Part shown: positions 26,538 to 33,814 of the stretch, piece by piece
Position numbering within the stretch: position 1 is the first letter of the stretch
Layout: each line of letters opens with the position of its first letter
Assembly (NCBI GenBank): GCA_028875725.1
Contig: JAPPCR010000006.1
Coordinates: forward strand, 1,247,786-1,311,785
DNA from: Acidobacteriota bacterium
GTDB lineage: Bacteria > Acidobacteriota > Thermoanaerobaculia > Multivoradales > Multivoraceae
DNA length: 64,000 nucleotides
Direction: 5' to 3'
The notes under the pieces: generated by a model
Seen by the model: only the letters and a program-made list of their open reading frames with translations
The model's database searches: none
Told to the model about the DNA's origin: nothing
Made by a program: the position numbers and the translations under genes

Positions 26538-26543
26538 ATTATA
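26538..26543 (-). promoter_or_regulatory. Candidate -10 element (TATAAT) for the carboxylase
   Basis: A consensus TATAAT on the minus strand overlaps the last codons (CTA TAA) of the YhaN-like gene. It could give the carboxylase its own promoter. No -35 consensus is seen 17 bases upstream. Confidence 0.35.
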
Positions 26544-29196
26544 GAAGGCTGTGCTGTCGCTCCGGCTCGGGCGCGGGCTCGCTTCCGCCGGTTTCGCTGG
26601 CCGGGTCGTCTTCGTCTCCGGGTTGAACCGGAAGGCCGTTCCGGCAAAGTTCGATCAGGCGGTGCCTGGCGTCTCCTGTGAGACTTCGCGCGGCCCACTC
26701 CCTGACTTCCTCCTCCTGCGTGAAGACAACGATCTGCCGTTCCTCGCTGAGGGCGAGCAGCAGGCCGAGGAACCGAACCGTCCGGTCGGTGTCCGAATGC
26801 ACGGTCGCATCGTCGAGGAACAGGGGCGCGGACTCCCTCTTGTCGCCGAGCGCCTCGGCGAGGCCGATGCGGAGCAGCAGGTAGGTCTGGTCGACCGTGC
26901 CGTGCGATAGCTCGGTGGCGGAGCGGAAGACGCCGTCTTCCACCTCGAGCTGCACCTCCATTCCCTCTTCCGGGTCGATACGGACGGCCGAGTAGCGGCC
27001 GTCGGTCACCAGGCTCAGCCGCTTCTCCAGCGCTTCGCGCAGGTCCGGCGCGAGCATGCGATGGACCTCGTCCTGGGCTGCTTTCAGGTGTTCCCTGGTC
27101 GTGTCGAGGATGTCGCTTGCCCGACGCAGGAGCGCGACTTCGCGCTCGGCGGCGGCCTGCTCCTCTTCGAGCTCGGCGAGCGAGGGGAGGTCGCCGTCGG
27201 CGGCGAGTTCGACCTGCTTCCGGTTGACCTCGATGCGGGCGTCGACCGCATCGGCACGGGCCTCGACCAGCTTCCGTTCCAGCTCGTCGTCGTCGAGCCC
27301 CGGGATGTCGCCCGTTTCCGCCGGCAGTGAGTTCGCGGCCTGGCTCGCCTGATCCGCGGCCGCGTCGCGCCGGGCCACGAGACTCCGGCGGTCGCTGCCG
27401 CCGAGGAGCCGCTGCAGGCGGTCCCAGTCGTTTCGCTGGTCCCGTAGCCGGCGCTCCCGATCCTGTAGCCGCCGCGCCGCCGCCTCGGCGTTCCGGCGGC
27501 AGCGCTGCTCGTACCGATCGAGCAAGCCGGCGACGGACACTTCCGGGTCCTCCAGGCCGCGGCCGCCCAATGCGGCGCGGAGGGTGACTTCGGCCCTCGT
27601 CTCCGCTTCACGCGCCGCTTTCACCCGGCTGAGCCAGAGAGTCTGCTCGCGGTCCCAGGCTTCGCGCTCCCTGAGTGCCGCGAGGGCGGTCCACACGGCA
27701 TCCGCATCTGCTTTGAGGCCGAGGGACGCGAGTTCGTGTCCGACCTCCTCGATCTGGCGGTCTCTGCGCCTCTTCTTCCGCTTCAGATCCCGCAGGTCCG
27801 CCTTGGCGTCGGCCAGCTCAAGTCCCCGGGACGCCTGTTCGTGTGAAGGAGGCGGGGGAGGTAGACGCAGTCGCTTCTGCGCGCGATAGATGAGGAGAGA
27901 GCAGGCGAACGCGAGCAGGGCGCCGGCGATACCCAGTGCGCGAGGAAGCAGATCGAAGAACCCCAACGCCACGAGAAGACTGCCCGCGACGCCGACGGTC
28001 CAGGGCCAGTGGCCTAGACCGACGGCTGCTTCGAGCTGACGTCTCGGCTGCTCCAGCTCTTCACGAAGCGCCGCGATTCGCTGTTCCGCTTTGTCGAGCG
28101 ACTCGACGGGCGGCAGCTCGAGGACCTCGAGCGCGCGCTTGACGGTCGGCCCGTCGGCCTTGGAGATGACCGTCGCCGGAGGCTCGCCGGGTCCCAACTG
28201 TTCGCGCAGGGTGCGCGCTTCGGTGGCCGCACACCACGTCCTTGCCGCTTCGGCGACCTCCGGGGCCACTTCAACGTCACCCTCGGTCGCCTGGCTCGGT
28301 TCCGTGGCCGTTCCGGCGCCGGTCTCTTCGCCGGGCGCCGGCGGAGCGCCGTCGGGGAACTCCGGCGCCAACCGGTCGATTTCGGCGAGGCGCGCCTCCA
28401 GCCGACCGAGTTCCCGTTCGGCATGCACGCTCTCGCACGCCTGGACGAGGGCGTTGGCACTCCGGGCCCAGTCGCGGGCCGCACTCAGCTCGTTTTCCAG
28501 GCTTGTCCGCAGCTTGTGGCGGTTTCTGCCCTGCTCCAGGGCCTCGCGGGCTCCGGCGGCGCGCTCGATCGACCGCTGCAACGGCCTGGTGGAGTTGCGG
28601 CGCTCCAGGCCGATCTCTTCGCTGGCGTACTCGCTCAAGGTACGGAGTGCCTCGACGGCGGTGGCCGCGCCGCCGGCCGAGGCGGCCGCCCGCTGGAGCT
28701 CTTCCTTGAGCGCGGAAGCCTCGTCGCCCTTCTTCTCGCTCTTCTGGCGCAATCTCTGGATGTCGCCTTGGCCGATGACCAGCGTCGACGGCATGACCTG
28801 GCGGTTCAGACCAAGGAACCGCGAGCCGTCGATGCTGCCGCTGTAGATGATCTCGTCGCCGATGGCGCGTCCGGTGTCGGCGTCCTGGGCAAGGCTCTCC
28901 TTCGTGTCGAGGTCACGCTGCTGGATCTCGATCCGGCGCCCATCGTCGAGTTCGAACTTCACGGTGGCGCGCCACTGGCCGCCGCTCCAGGGCTTGTACT
29001 GGCGCTCGAACTCCCGTTCTTCCAGGGTGTTGGCGCCACGGCCGCGGCGCCGGCCGCAGAGACCCGCGAAGATCGCCTGCAGCCAGGTCGACTTGCCGGC
29101 CTCGTTGTCGCCATGGATGACGGTCATTCCGGGCGCCAGGTCGAGTTCGCCGTTGAGCTTGCCGAACTCGTGCGCGCGGACGCGGTGGATCTTCAC
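26539..29196 (-). CDS. YhaN-like SMC/SbcC-type ATPase with a membrane hairpin
   Basis: The 885-residue protein has split ATPase halves around long coiled coils. Walker A is GDNEAGKST (29-37), the ABC signature is in SHGTVDQTYLLLR, and Walker B is PLFLDDATVHSD, with Asp-Asp where many relatives have Asp-Glu. Two hydrophobic segments sit mid-protein (GHWPWTVGVAGSLLVALGFF and ALGIAGALLAFACSLLIY). They would anchor the coil apex in the membrane, as in Bacillus YhaN-type proteins. GTG 29196 overlaps the metallophosphoesterase stop (GTGA), so the pair is coupled as in SbcCD and YhaNO. A nuclease-associated DNA end-processing or repair role is inferred. Confidence 0.82.
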   Translation of the reverse strand: MKIHRVRAHEFGKLNGELDLAPGMTVIHGDNEAGKSTWLQAIFAGLCGRRRGRGANTLEEREFERQYKPWSGGQWRATVKFELDDGRRIEIQQRDLDTKESLAQDADTGRAIGDEIIYSGSIDGSRFLGLNRQVMPSTLVIGQGDIQRLRQKSEKKGDEASALKEELQRAAASAGGAATAVEALRTLSEYASEEIGLERRNSTRPLQRSIERAAGAREALEQGRNRHKLRTSLENELSAARDWARSANALVQACESVHAERELGRLEARLAEIDRLAPEFPDGAPPAPGEETGAGTATEPSQATEGDVEVAPEVAEAARTWCAATEARTLREQLGPGEPPATVISKADGPTVKRALEVLELPPVESLDKAEQRIAALREELEQPRRQLEAAVGLGHWPWTVGVAGSLLVALGFFDLLPRALGIAGALLAFACSLLIYRAQKRLRLPPPPPSHEQASRGLELADAKADLRDLKRKKRRRDRQIEEVGHELASLGLKADADAVWTALAALREREAWDREQTLWLSRVKAAREAETRAEVTLRAALGGRGLEDPEVSVAGLLDRYEQRCRRNAEAAARRLQDRERRLRDQRNDWDRLQRLLGGSDRRSLVARRDAAADQASQAANSLPAETGDIPGLDDDELERKLVEARADAVDARIEVNRKQVELAADGDLPSLAELEEEQAAAEREVALLRRASDILDTTREHLKAAQDEVHRMLAPDLREALEKRLSLVTDGRYSAVRIDPEEGMEVQLEVEDGVFRSATELSHGTVDQTYLLLRIGLAEALGDKRESAPLFLDDATVHSDTDRTVRFLGLLLALSEERQIVVFTQEEEVREWAARSLTGDARHRLIELCRNGLPVQPGDEDDPASETGGSEPAPEPERQHSLL

Positions 29197-30338
29197 GCGG
29201 GCTCTCCGATCGAGGGGTCCGTCTCGGAAGCGCCCATCCGGAGCTCGTCGATGACGGCGAGATCGTCCCGGCCGTCCAGCGCGCGGAGGCCGGCGAGAAG
29301 CACGAGCCGCTCGGTTTCCGGGTCCAGGTCGTCGTCGCGGACGCGCTGTACGAACATGCCGCGAACGGTGGGCTCCTGTTCGATCTGCTCCAGGTCGTAG
29401 GGCGGCGTCAGACCGGAGATGTCGACGAGTACCTGCTCGATTCCGTCCGGCAGTTCGAACGAGCTGGTGGCGAAGTCATCCTCGTGCAGGTGAAGGTCGT
29501 CCGGTTCGCCGATCAGCCGGATGCGAGCGGCGCCGGCCAGTCCAGAGAGCGCGTCGCGGACCCGGTCCCGAGCCTGACCCGGGTTCTCGACCTCCGTCAG
29601 GTCGACGCTCAAGGTGTGAAGCGCCGGAGGGCGCGGGTCGAGCCGGCGCCGCGTCACGCGACCGTCTTCGATCTCCAGGATCACGGCGCTGCCATAGGCC
29701 TCGTTGAACTTGAGTCGTTCCAGGGAGCCGAGGCGGGTCCAGGTCGGTCGGTCGGCGGGTTTGTGAGAGTGGCCCACGACGGCGTGGTCGAAGCCGGCGG
29801 CGGCGATCTGGTCGCCCTCGAACGGGGCGTGCCGGTACTGGCCCTGGAACGCGGCGTTCCGCTCCTCGCCGTGGAAGACGGCAATGTGAGTACCGGAGCC
29901 CTCGACCCGGAATCCGTCGTCGAAGAAGCCGGGGGTGTCCGCGGGTTTGCGGTGGGCGGCGCCCCAGATCGTCACGCCGTCTACGAGCCCTCTCGACGTG
30001 AAGCGCGTCTCGCTGAAGATGTGGACGTTGTCCGGCCAGTCGATCCGCCGGTACGGGCTCTCCGTGTCCGCGTAGTCGTGGTTGCCGGGAGCGGCGAAGA
30101 TCTGGAGTTCCGATCGTTCGAACACCCGTCGGAGGAAGTCGACCGTCTCCGGCGACACGAGTTCGTGCTCGAACAGGTCGCCACCGATCAGCACCGCGCC
30201 AGCGCCCTCATGCCGGGCCTGCTCGAACGCCCTGGTCACGCCCTCGCGCAGCCGCTGGCGCTGCCGCCGGGCGACCTCCCGGCTCGCCCAGCCGAACTTC
30301 GAGTCCAGGTGAACGTCGCTGAAGGCGAGGAGCTTCAC
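29193..30338 (-). CDS. SbcD/YhaO-like metallophosphoesterase
   Basis: The 381-residue protein carries the calcineurin-like nuclease motifs in order: SDVHLDS (Asp8, His10), GGDLFE (Asp54), GNHDY (Asn86, His87), FHGEE and VGHSHKP. These bind two metal ions and are typical of SbcD/Mre11 nucleases. The C-terminal region is an adaptor that should bind the coiled-coil ATPase encoded next. The start is GTG 30338; upstream purines are weak. It lies upstream of the ATPase with a four-base overlap. Together the two likely form a membrane-associated DNA exonuclease complex. Confidence 0.85.
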   Translation of the reverse strand: MKLLAFSDVHLDSKFGWASREVARRQRQRLREGVTRAFEQARHEGAGAVLIGGDLFEHELVSPETVDFLRRVFERSELQIFAAPGNHDYADTESPYRRIDWPDNVHIFSETRFTSRGLVDGVTIWGAAHRKPADTPGFFDDGFRVEGSGTHIAVFHGEERNAAFQGQYRHAPFEGDQIAAAGFDHAVVGHSHKPADRPTWTRLGSLERLKFNEAYGSAVILEIEDGRVTRRRLDPRPPALHTLSVDLTEVENPGQARDRVRDALSGLAGAARIRLIGEPDDLHLHEDDFATSSFELPDGIEQVLVDISGLTPPYDLEQIEQEPTVRGMFVQRVRDDDLDPETERLVLLAGLRALDGRDDLAVIDELRMGASETDPSIGEPA

Positions 30339-30384
30339 GCCCCGGGCGTTCCTGGCGGAGCGCTAGCGGCGCCGGCGGTGCGCG

Positions 30385-30876
30385 TCACTCCTCGAGAACC
30401 GCGGGCCAGTTTTCGTCGGCCTGCTCGATGTTCCGGTCGCGGTCCTCGAGCCACTGCCTCATGACCCTCCTGTTGTAGTTCAGGTAGAGCTTGCCGTTCA
30501 CCACGGTGAACGCGTCCGGATCGGTGGGGGCGGTGTAGTTGCGGCTCACCGCCCAGGCGCAGTAGCCGCCGTACTGGGGCGCGTACTTCTCAGGGTCATC
30601 GGAGAACAGGTCCCGGTTCCCGGCGCTCGCGAAGCGCCAGTCGGCGCCCTGCCAGCCGAGCGTGAAGTCCTTGTCGCCTTTGACCGCTCTCCCTTCGGTG
30701 AAGTAGGCGACCGGGTCGTAGCCGCGGATGGCCAGGTTGCCGCGGGCGGTGAAGACCGGATCCTCGGCGGTGGCAGCGGCCGGAATCGCGGCCAGGGCGG
30801 CGATAGCGATGAGGGTGGCGAGGGCCGTCTCGCGGGCTAACGGGCTGCGACGACGGCGGCGCTGTGGCGTAGACAT
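30385..30876 (-). CDS. Exported YHS-domain protein
   Basis: The 163-residue protein has an Arg-rich signal peptide (ALATLIAIAALAAIPAAATAE). A YHS domain follows: LAIRGYDPVAYFTEGRAVKG, then KDFTLGWQGADWRFAS, then YGGYCAWAVSR. The domain is found in metal-related proteins; a metal-binding Cys is present in GGYCAW, but the second motif Cys is lacking. It could be a periplasmic copper or other metal-binding accessory protein; the role is unproven. GAGGAGG lies nine bases before ATG 30876. It is divergent from the CRTAC1-like gene, leaving 67 bases for two promoters. Confidence 0.8.
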   Translation of the reverse strand: MSTPQRRRRRSPLARETALATLIAIAALAAIPAAATAEDPVFTARGNLAIRGYDPVAYFTEGRAVKGDKDFTLGWQGADWRFASAGNRDLFSDDPEKYAPQYGGYCAWAVSRNYTAPTDPDAFTVVNGKLYLNYNRRVMRQWLEDRDRNIEQADENWPAVLEE

Positions 30877-30943
30877 GAGACGAGTCCTCCTCGGGGGAGT
30901 CTATTCAGTCGCCGTGCCGGCGCGGATAGTGTCTGCTGCGGGC

Positions 30944-32671
30944 ATGTCGCGTTCTTCTATCTTCGTCCTGGCCGTTCTGGCTGCGGCTCTCCTGGCATGC
31001 GGCAAAGTGGACGGCACCGACGTGTCGGCTGCAGCTCCCTCGACGGAGCCGGTCTTCGTCGAGCGCGCGTCCGAGGCGGGCCTGGACTTCGTCCATCGGA
31101 GCGGCGCGACGGGCGAGTACAACTACCCGGAGCTCCTCGTCGGAGGTGTAGCGCTGCTCGACATCGACGACGACGGACTGCTCGACGTCTACCTCGTCCA
31201 GAGCGGTTCGGTTCCCGGGTCGGCCGGGAACATGGGCCCGGCCGCCGACCGGCCCGGCAACCGCCTCTTCCGCAACCTGGGTGACGGCGTCTTCGAGGAC
31301 GTGACAGACGCCGCCGGCGTGGGCGACACGGGCTACGGCGCGGGGGCCACCGCGGCCGACTTCGACCGGGACGGCCTGGTCGACCTCTACGTTACGAACG
31401 TCGGCCCGAACCGGCTCTACCGCAACCTGGGCGACGGTACGTTCGAGGAGGCCACGGAGCGTGCCGGCGTCGGCGACCCGGCCTGGTCTTCCAGCAGCGT
31501 CTTCTTCGACTACGACGGCGACCTGGACCTGGACCTCTTCGTCGCCAACTACGTCGTCTGGAGCGCCTCCCGCGAGCGTCCCTGCCTGGGCCCTAACGGG
31601 CTCCGCAACTACTGCAATCCGGCGGAGTATCCGCCGGCGCCCGACACCCTGTACCGCAACGACGGCGGCGGCCGGTTCACAGACGTGAGCGAGGCGGCAG
31701 GCATCCGCTCGGTTGCCGGGCCGGGGTTGGGAGTCGTCGCGGCGGATCTCGACGGCGACGGGCTCACCGACCTCTACGTGGCGAACGACCAGGCGGTGAA
31801 CCACCTGTGGTTGAACTTGGGCGACGGCACGTTCCGGGAGGACGCTCTCTCGCGCGGGGTGGCGCTCAACGAACTCGGCCAGCCCGAAGCGGGCATGGGC
31901 ATCGCCGTTGGCGACCCCGACGGCGACGGCGATCTCGACCTCTTTCTGACCCACCTGAGCGGAGAGACGAACACCTTCTACCGCAACGACGGCGGCGGCT
32001 TCTTCCACGACGTGACCGACGAGGCGCGGCTCGGCGGCGTGAGCAAGCCGTACACCGGCTTCGGCACCTCCTGGTTCGACTACGACGGCGACGGCGTCCT
32101 CGACCTCTTCATCGCCAACGGCAAGGTGACGCCGGGAGATACCGCCGCCTTCGACTACCGGGAACCGAACCAGTTGTTGCGCGGCACGCCCTCCGGCCGC
32201 TACGAGGACGCGTCGGGCCGGGCCGGCGCCGCCCTGGAGCTGCTCGAGGTCAGCCGCGGCGCGGCGTTCGGCGACCTGGACAACGACGGCGACGTGGACA
32301 TCGTGGTCGTGAACAATGAGGGACCGGCCCGGCTGCTCCGGAACGAAGTGGGGAACGCCGCCTCGTGGCTGATCGTGGACCTCTGCGGCGGCGGCATCCT
32401 CGACCGTTCCGCCATCGGCTCGCGCGTCACCGTCCAGGGGGGAAGCAGAAGCTGGACTCGGCACGCGCGGCCGGCGCAAAGCTTCGCCGCTACCAACGAC
32501 CCGCGGGTTCACTTCGCGTTTGGCGACATTCCGGGTGTCGACCACATCAGGGTGGATTGGTCGCACGGCGGGGTCACCGAGCGGTCGGGGGTACCGCTGA
32601 ACAGCGTCTTGCGGCTGCTCGCACCGGGTGGCAGCGCACCGGCGGAGGGAGTCTGCCGTGGTGCGCGGTGA
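30944..32671 (+). CDS. CRTAC1-like lipoprotein with FG-GAP repeats and ASPIC/UnbV domain
   Basis: The 575-residue protein has a lipoprotein signal (IFVLAVLAAALLACGK). At least six FG-GAP/VCBS calcium-binding blades follow with repeated DxDxDG loops (DIDDDGLLD, DFDRDGLVD, DYDGDLDLD, DLDGDGLTD, DPDGDGDLD, DYDGDGVLD, DLDNDGDVD). An ASPIC/UnbV-like region is near the end (IGSRVTVQGGSRSWTR, then HFAFGDIPGVDHIRVDW). It is an exported beta-propeller probably used in adhesion or ligand binding. ATG 30944 is chosen for the signal peptide. The last 14 bases overlap the TPR gene, a common partner. Confidence 0.85.
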   Translation: MSRSSIFVLAVLAAALLACGKVDGTDVSAAAPSTEPVFVERASEAGLDFVHRSGATGEYNYPELLVGGVALLDIDDDGLLDVYLVQSGSVPGSAGNMGPAADRPGNRLFRNLGDGVFEDVTDAAGVGDTGYGAGATAADFDRDGLVDLYVTNVGPNRLYRNLGDGTFEEATERAGVGDPAWSSSSVFFDYDGDLDLDLFVANYVVWSASRERPCLGPNGLRNYCNPAEYPPAPDTLYRNDGGGRFTDVSEAAGIRSVAGPGLGVVAADLDGDGLTDLYVANDQAVNHLWLNLGDGTFREDALSRGVALNELGQPEAGMGIAVGDPDGDGDLDLFLTHLSGETNTFYRNDGGGFFHDVTDEARLGGVSKPYTGFGTSWFDYDGDGVLDLFIANGKVTPGDTAAFDYREPNQLLRGTPSGRYEDASGRAGAALELLEVSRGAAFGDLDNDGDVDIVVVNNEGPARLLRNEVGNAASWLIVDLCGGGILDRSAIGSRVTVQGGSRSWTRHARPAQSFAATNDPRVHFAFGDIPGVDHIRVDWSHGGVTERSGVPLNSVLRLLAPGGSAPAEGVCRGAR

Positions 32672-33803
32672 CGCCGCCGCCGTTGTTGGTGCGCCGGCCT
32701 TCTGGCCGGCATGGGGTGTCGCAATCGTCTTTCTGGGGTTCGTTCTCGGCTGTGGCGACTCAGGAGGCGACGTCCCCAACGCGCCAGCGCCCACCGCAGC
32801 CACCGAGATCCCCCGCATCCCCAACCTCTCCGAACTCGACCCGGGCTTCGCCACGGCCGTCCGTGACGCTCTCGCGGTCGTTGACCGTGACCCGGCGAGC
32901 GGCGCGGCAGTCGGCGCCCTGGGACGCCTCTATCAGGCTCATCGCTACGTCGACCAGGCCCGGCGCTGCTACGAACGGGCGGAGGAACTCGAACCATCGA
33001 GCCCCGACTGGCCGTACTACCTGGGCTTTCTCGCCGCGGGCCGTGGCGCTCACGACGAAGCGATGCGACGCTTCGAACGCGCTCTGGAACTCCGTCCGTC
33101 GTACTGGGCGGCGCGCGTCCGGCTCGGCAACGCGCTGCTGGCCGCTGGCGACACGGACGGCGCGGAGGACGAGTTCCGCGCGGTGCGGGCGGCGTCTCCA
33201 GGCACGCCCTGGGGCGAACTGGGGCTGGGCAAGGCGGCCCGGCGCCGAGGCCTGCGGGAAACCGCGGCCGAGCATCTGCGCACGGCGCTGGCGCTCGATC
33301 CGGCCCATCGGGAGACCCGTTACCTGCTGGCGATGACCGAGCGGCAACTCGGCAACCCGGACCGCGCCGGGGAACTGCTGGCCGGACTGGCGGAAGCGGA
33401 GGTCTCAAGCCTCGACGACCCGATGCTGGAGGCAGTGTTCGAGCTGGTACGGGACACCCAGACCATGATCCGGACCGCGAACCGGCGGCTGGCCGAAGGG
33501 AACCATCTCGCCGCGGAACGCCTCTACCGTGAGGTCCTGCGGCTCGATCCCGACTCCTACGATGCACACCTCAACCTGGGCGTGCTCCTCGGTCTGGCCG
33601 ACCGCAACCAGGAGGCTGCCGCGGCGCTGGAAAGGGCGATCGAGATCGACGCAGAGCGGGCCGACGCCTACGCGCTCCTTACCATTGCCTACATCAAGAC
33701 AGGACGGGCCGAAGAAGGTCTGCAGCAGTTGGAGAAGGCGCTTGAGTTGAACCCCGATCATCCTCGGGCGCGCGAGATTCTCCGCAGCCTGGGCGGCAAC
33801 TGA
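32658..33803 (+). CDS. TPR-repeat lipoprotein paired with the CRTAC1-like protein
   Basis: The 381-residue protein starts at GTG 32658, six bases after a GGAGGGAG tract inside the end of the previous gene. The signal ends in FLGFVLGCGD, a lipobox. TPR motifs follow, for example AVGALGRLYQAHRYVDQARRCYERA and AHLNLGVLLGLADRNQEAAAALERA, with about seven to eight repeats in all. It probably scaffolds a protein complex in the periplasm together with its neighbour. The N-terminus encodes GAPAFWPAWG, which is a copy of the short palindromic repeat found elsewhere in the window. Confidence 0.8.
   Translation: MVRGDAAAVVGAPAFWPAWGVAIVFLGFVLGCGDSGGDVPNAPAPTAATEIPRIPNLSELDPGFATAVRDALAVVDRDPASGAAVGALGRLYQAHRYVDQARRCYERAEELEPSSPDWPYYLGFLAAGRGAHDEAMRRFERALELRPSYWAARVRLGNALLAAGDTDGAEDEFRAVRAASPGTPWGELGLGKAARRRGLRETAAEHLRTALALDPAHRETRYLLAMTERQLGNPDRAGELLAGLAEAEVSSLDDPMLEAVFELVRDTQTMIRTANRRLAEGNHLAAERLYREVLRLDPDSYDAHLNLGVLLGLADRNQEAAAALERAIEIDAERADAYALLTIAYIKTGRAEEGLQQLEKALELNPDHPRAREILRSLGGN
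32688..32712 (-). repeat. Short palindromic repeat, copy D (within the TPR gene)
   Basis: On the minus strand this reads GCCGGC-CAGAAG-GCCGGCGCACC. It shares both GCCGGC arms and the GCACC flank with copies A-C but has a different centre. It falls inside the N-terminal coding part of the TPR lipoprotein. Confidence 0.55.
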
Positions 33804-33814
33804 CGCTGGCTGGT

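Noticed and set aside
30905..32854. A 649-codon minus-strand open frame opposite the CRTAC1-like gene
   Set aside because: Val/Gly/Arg-rich translation without motifs; the plus strand has regular DxDxDG repeats.
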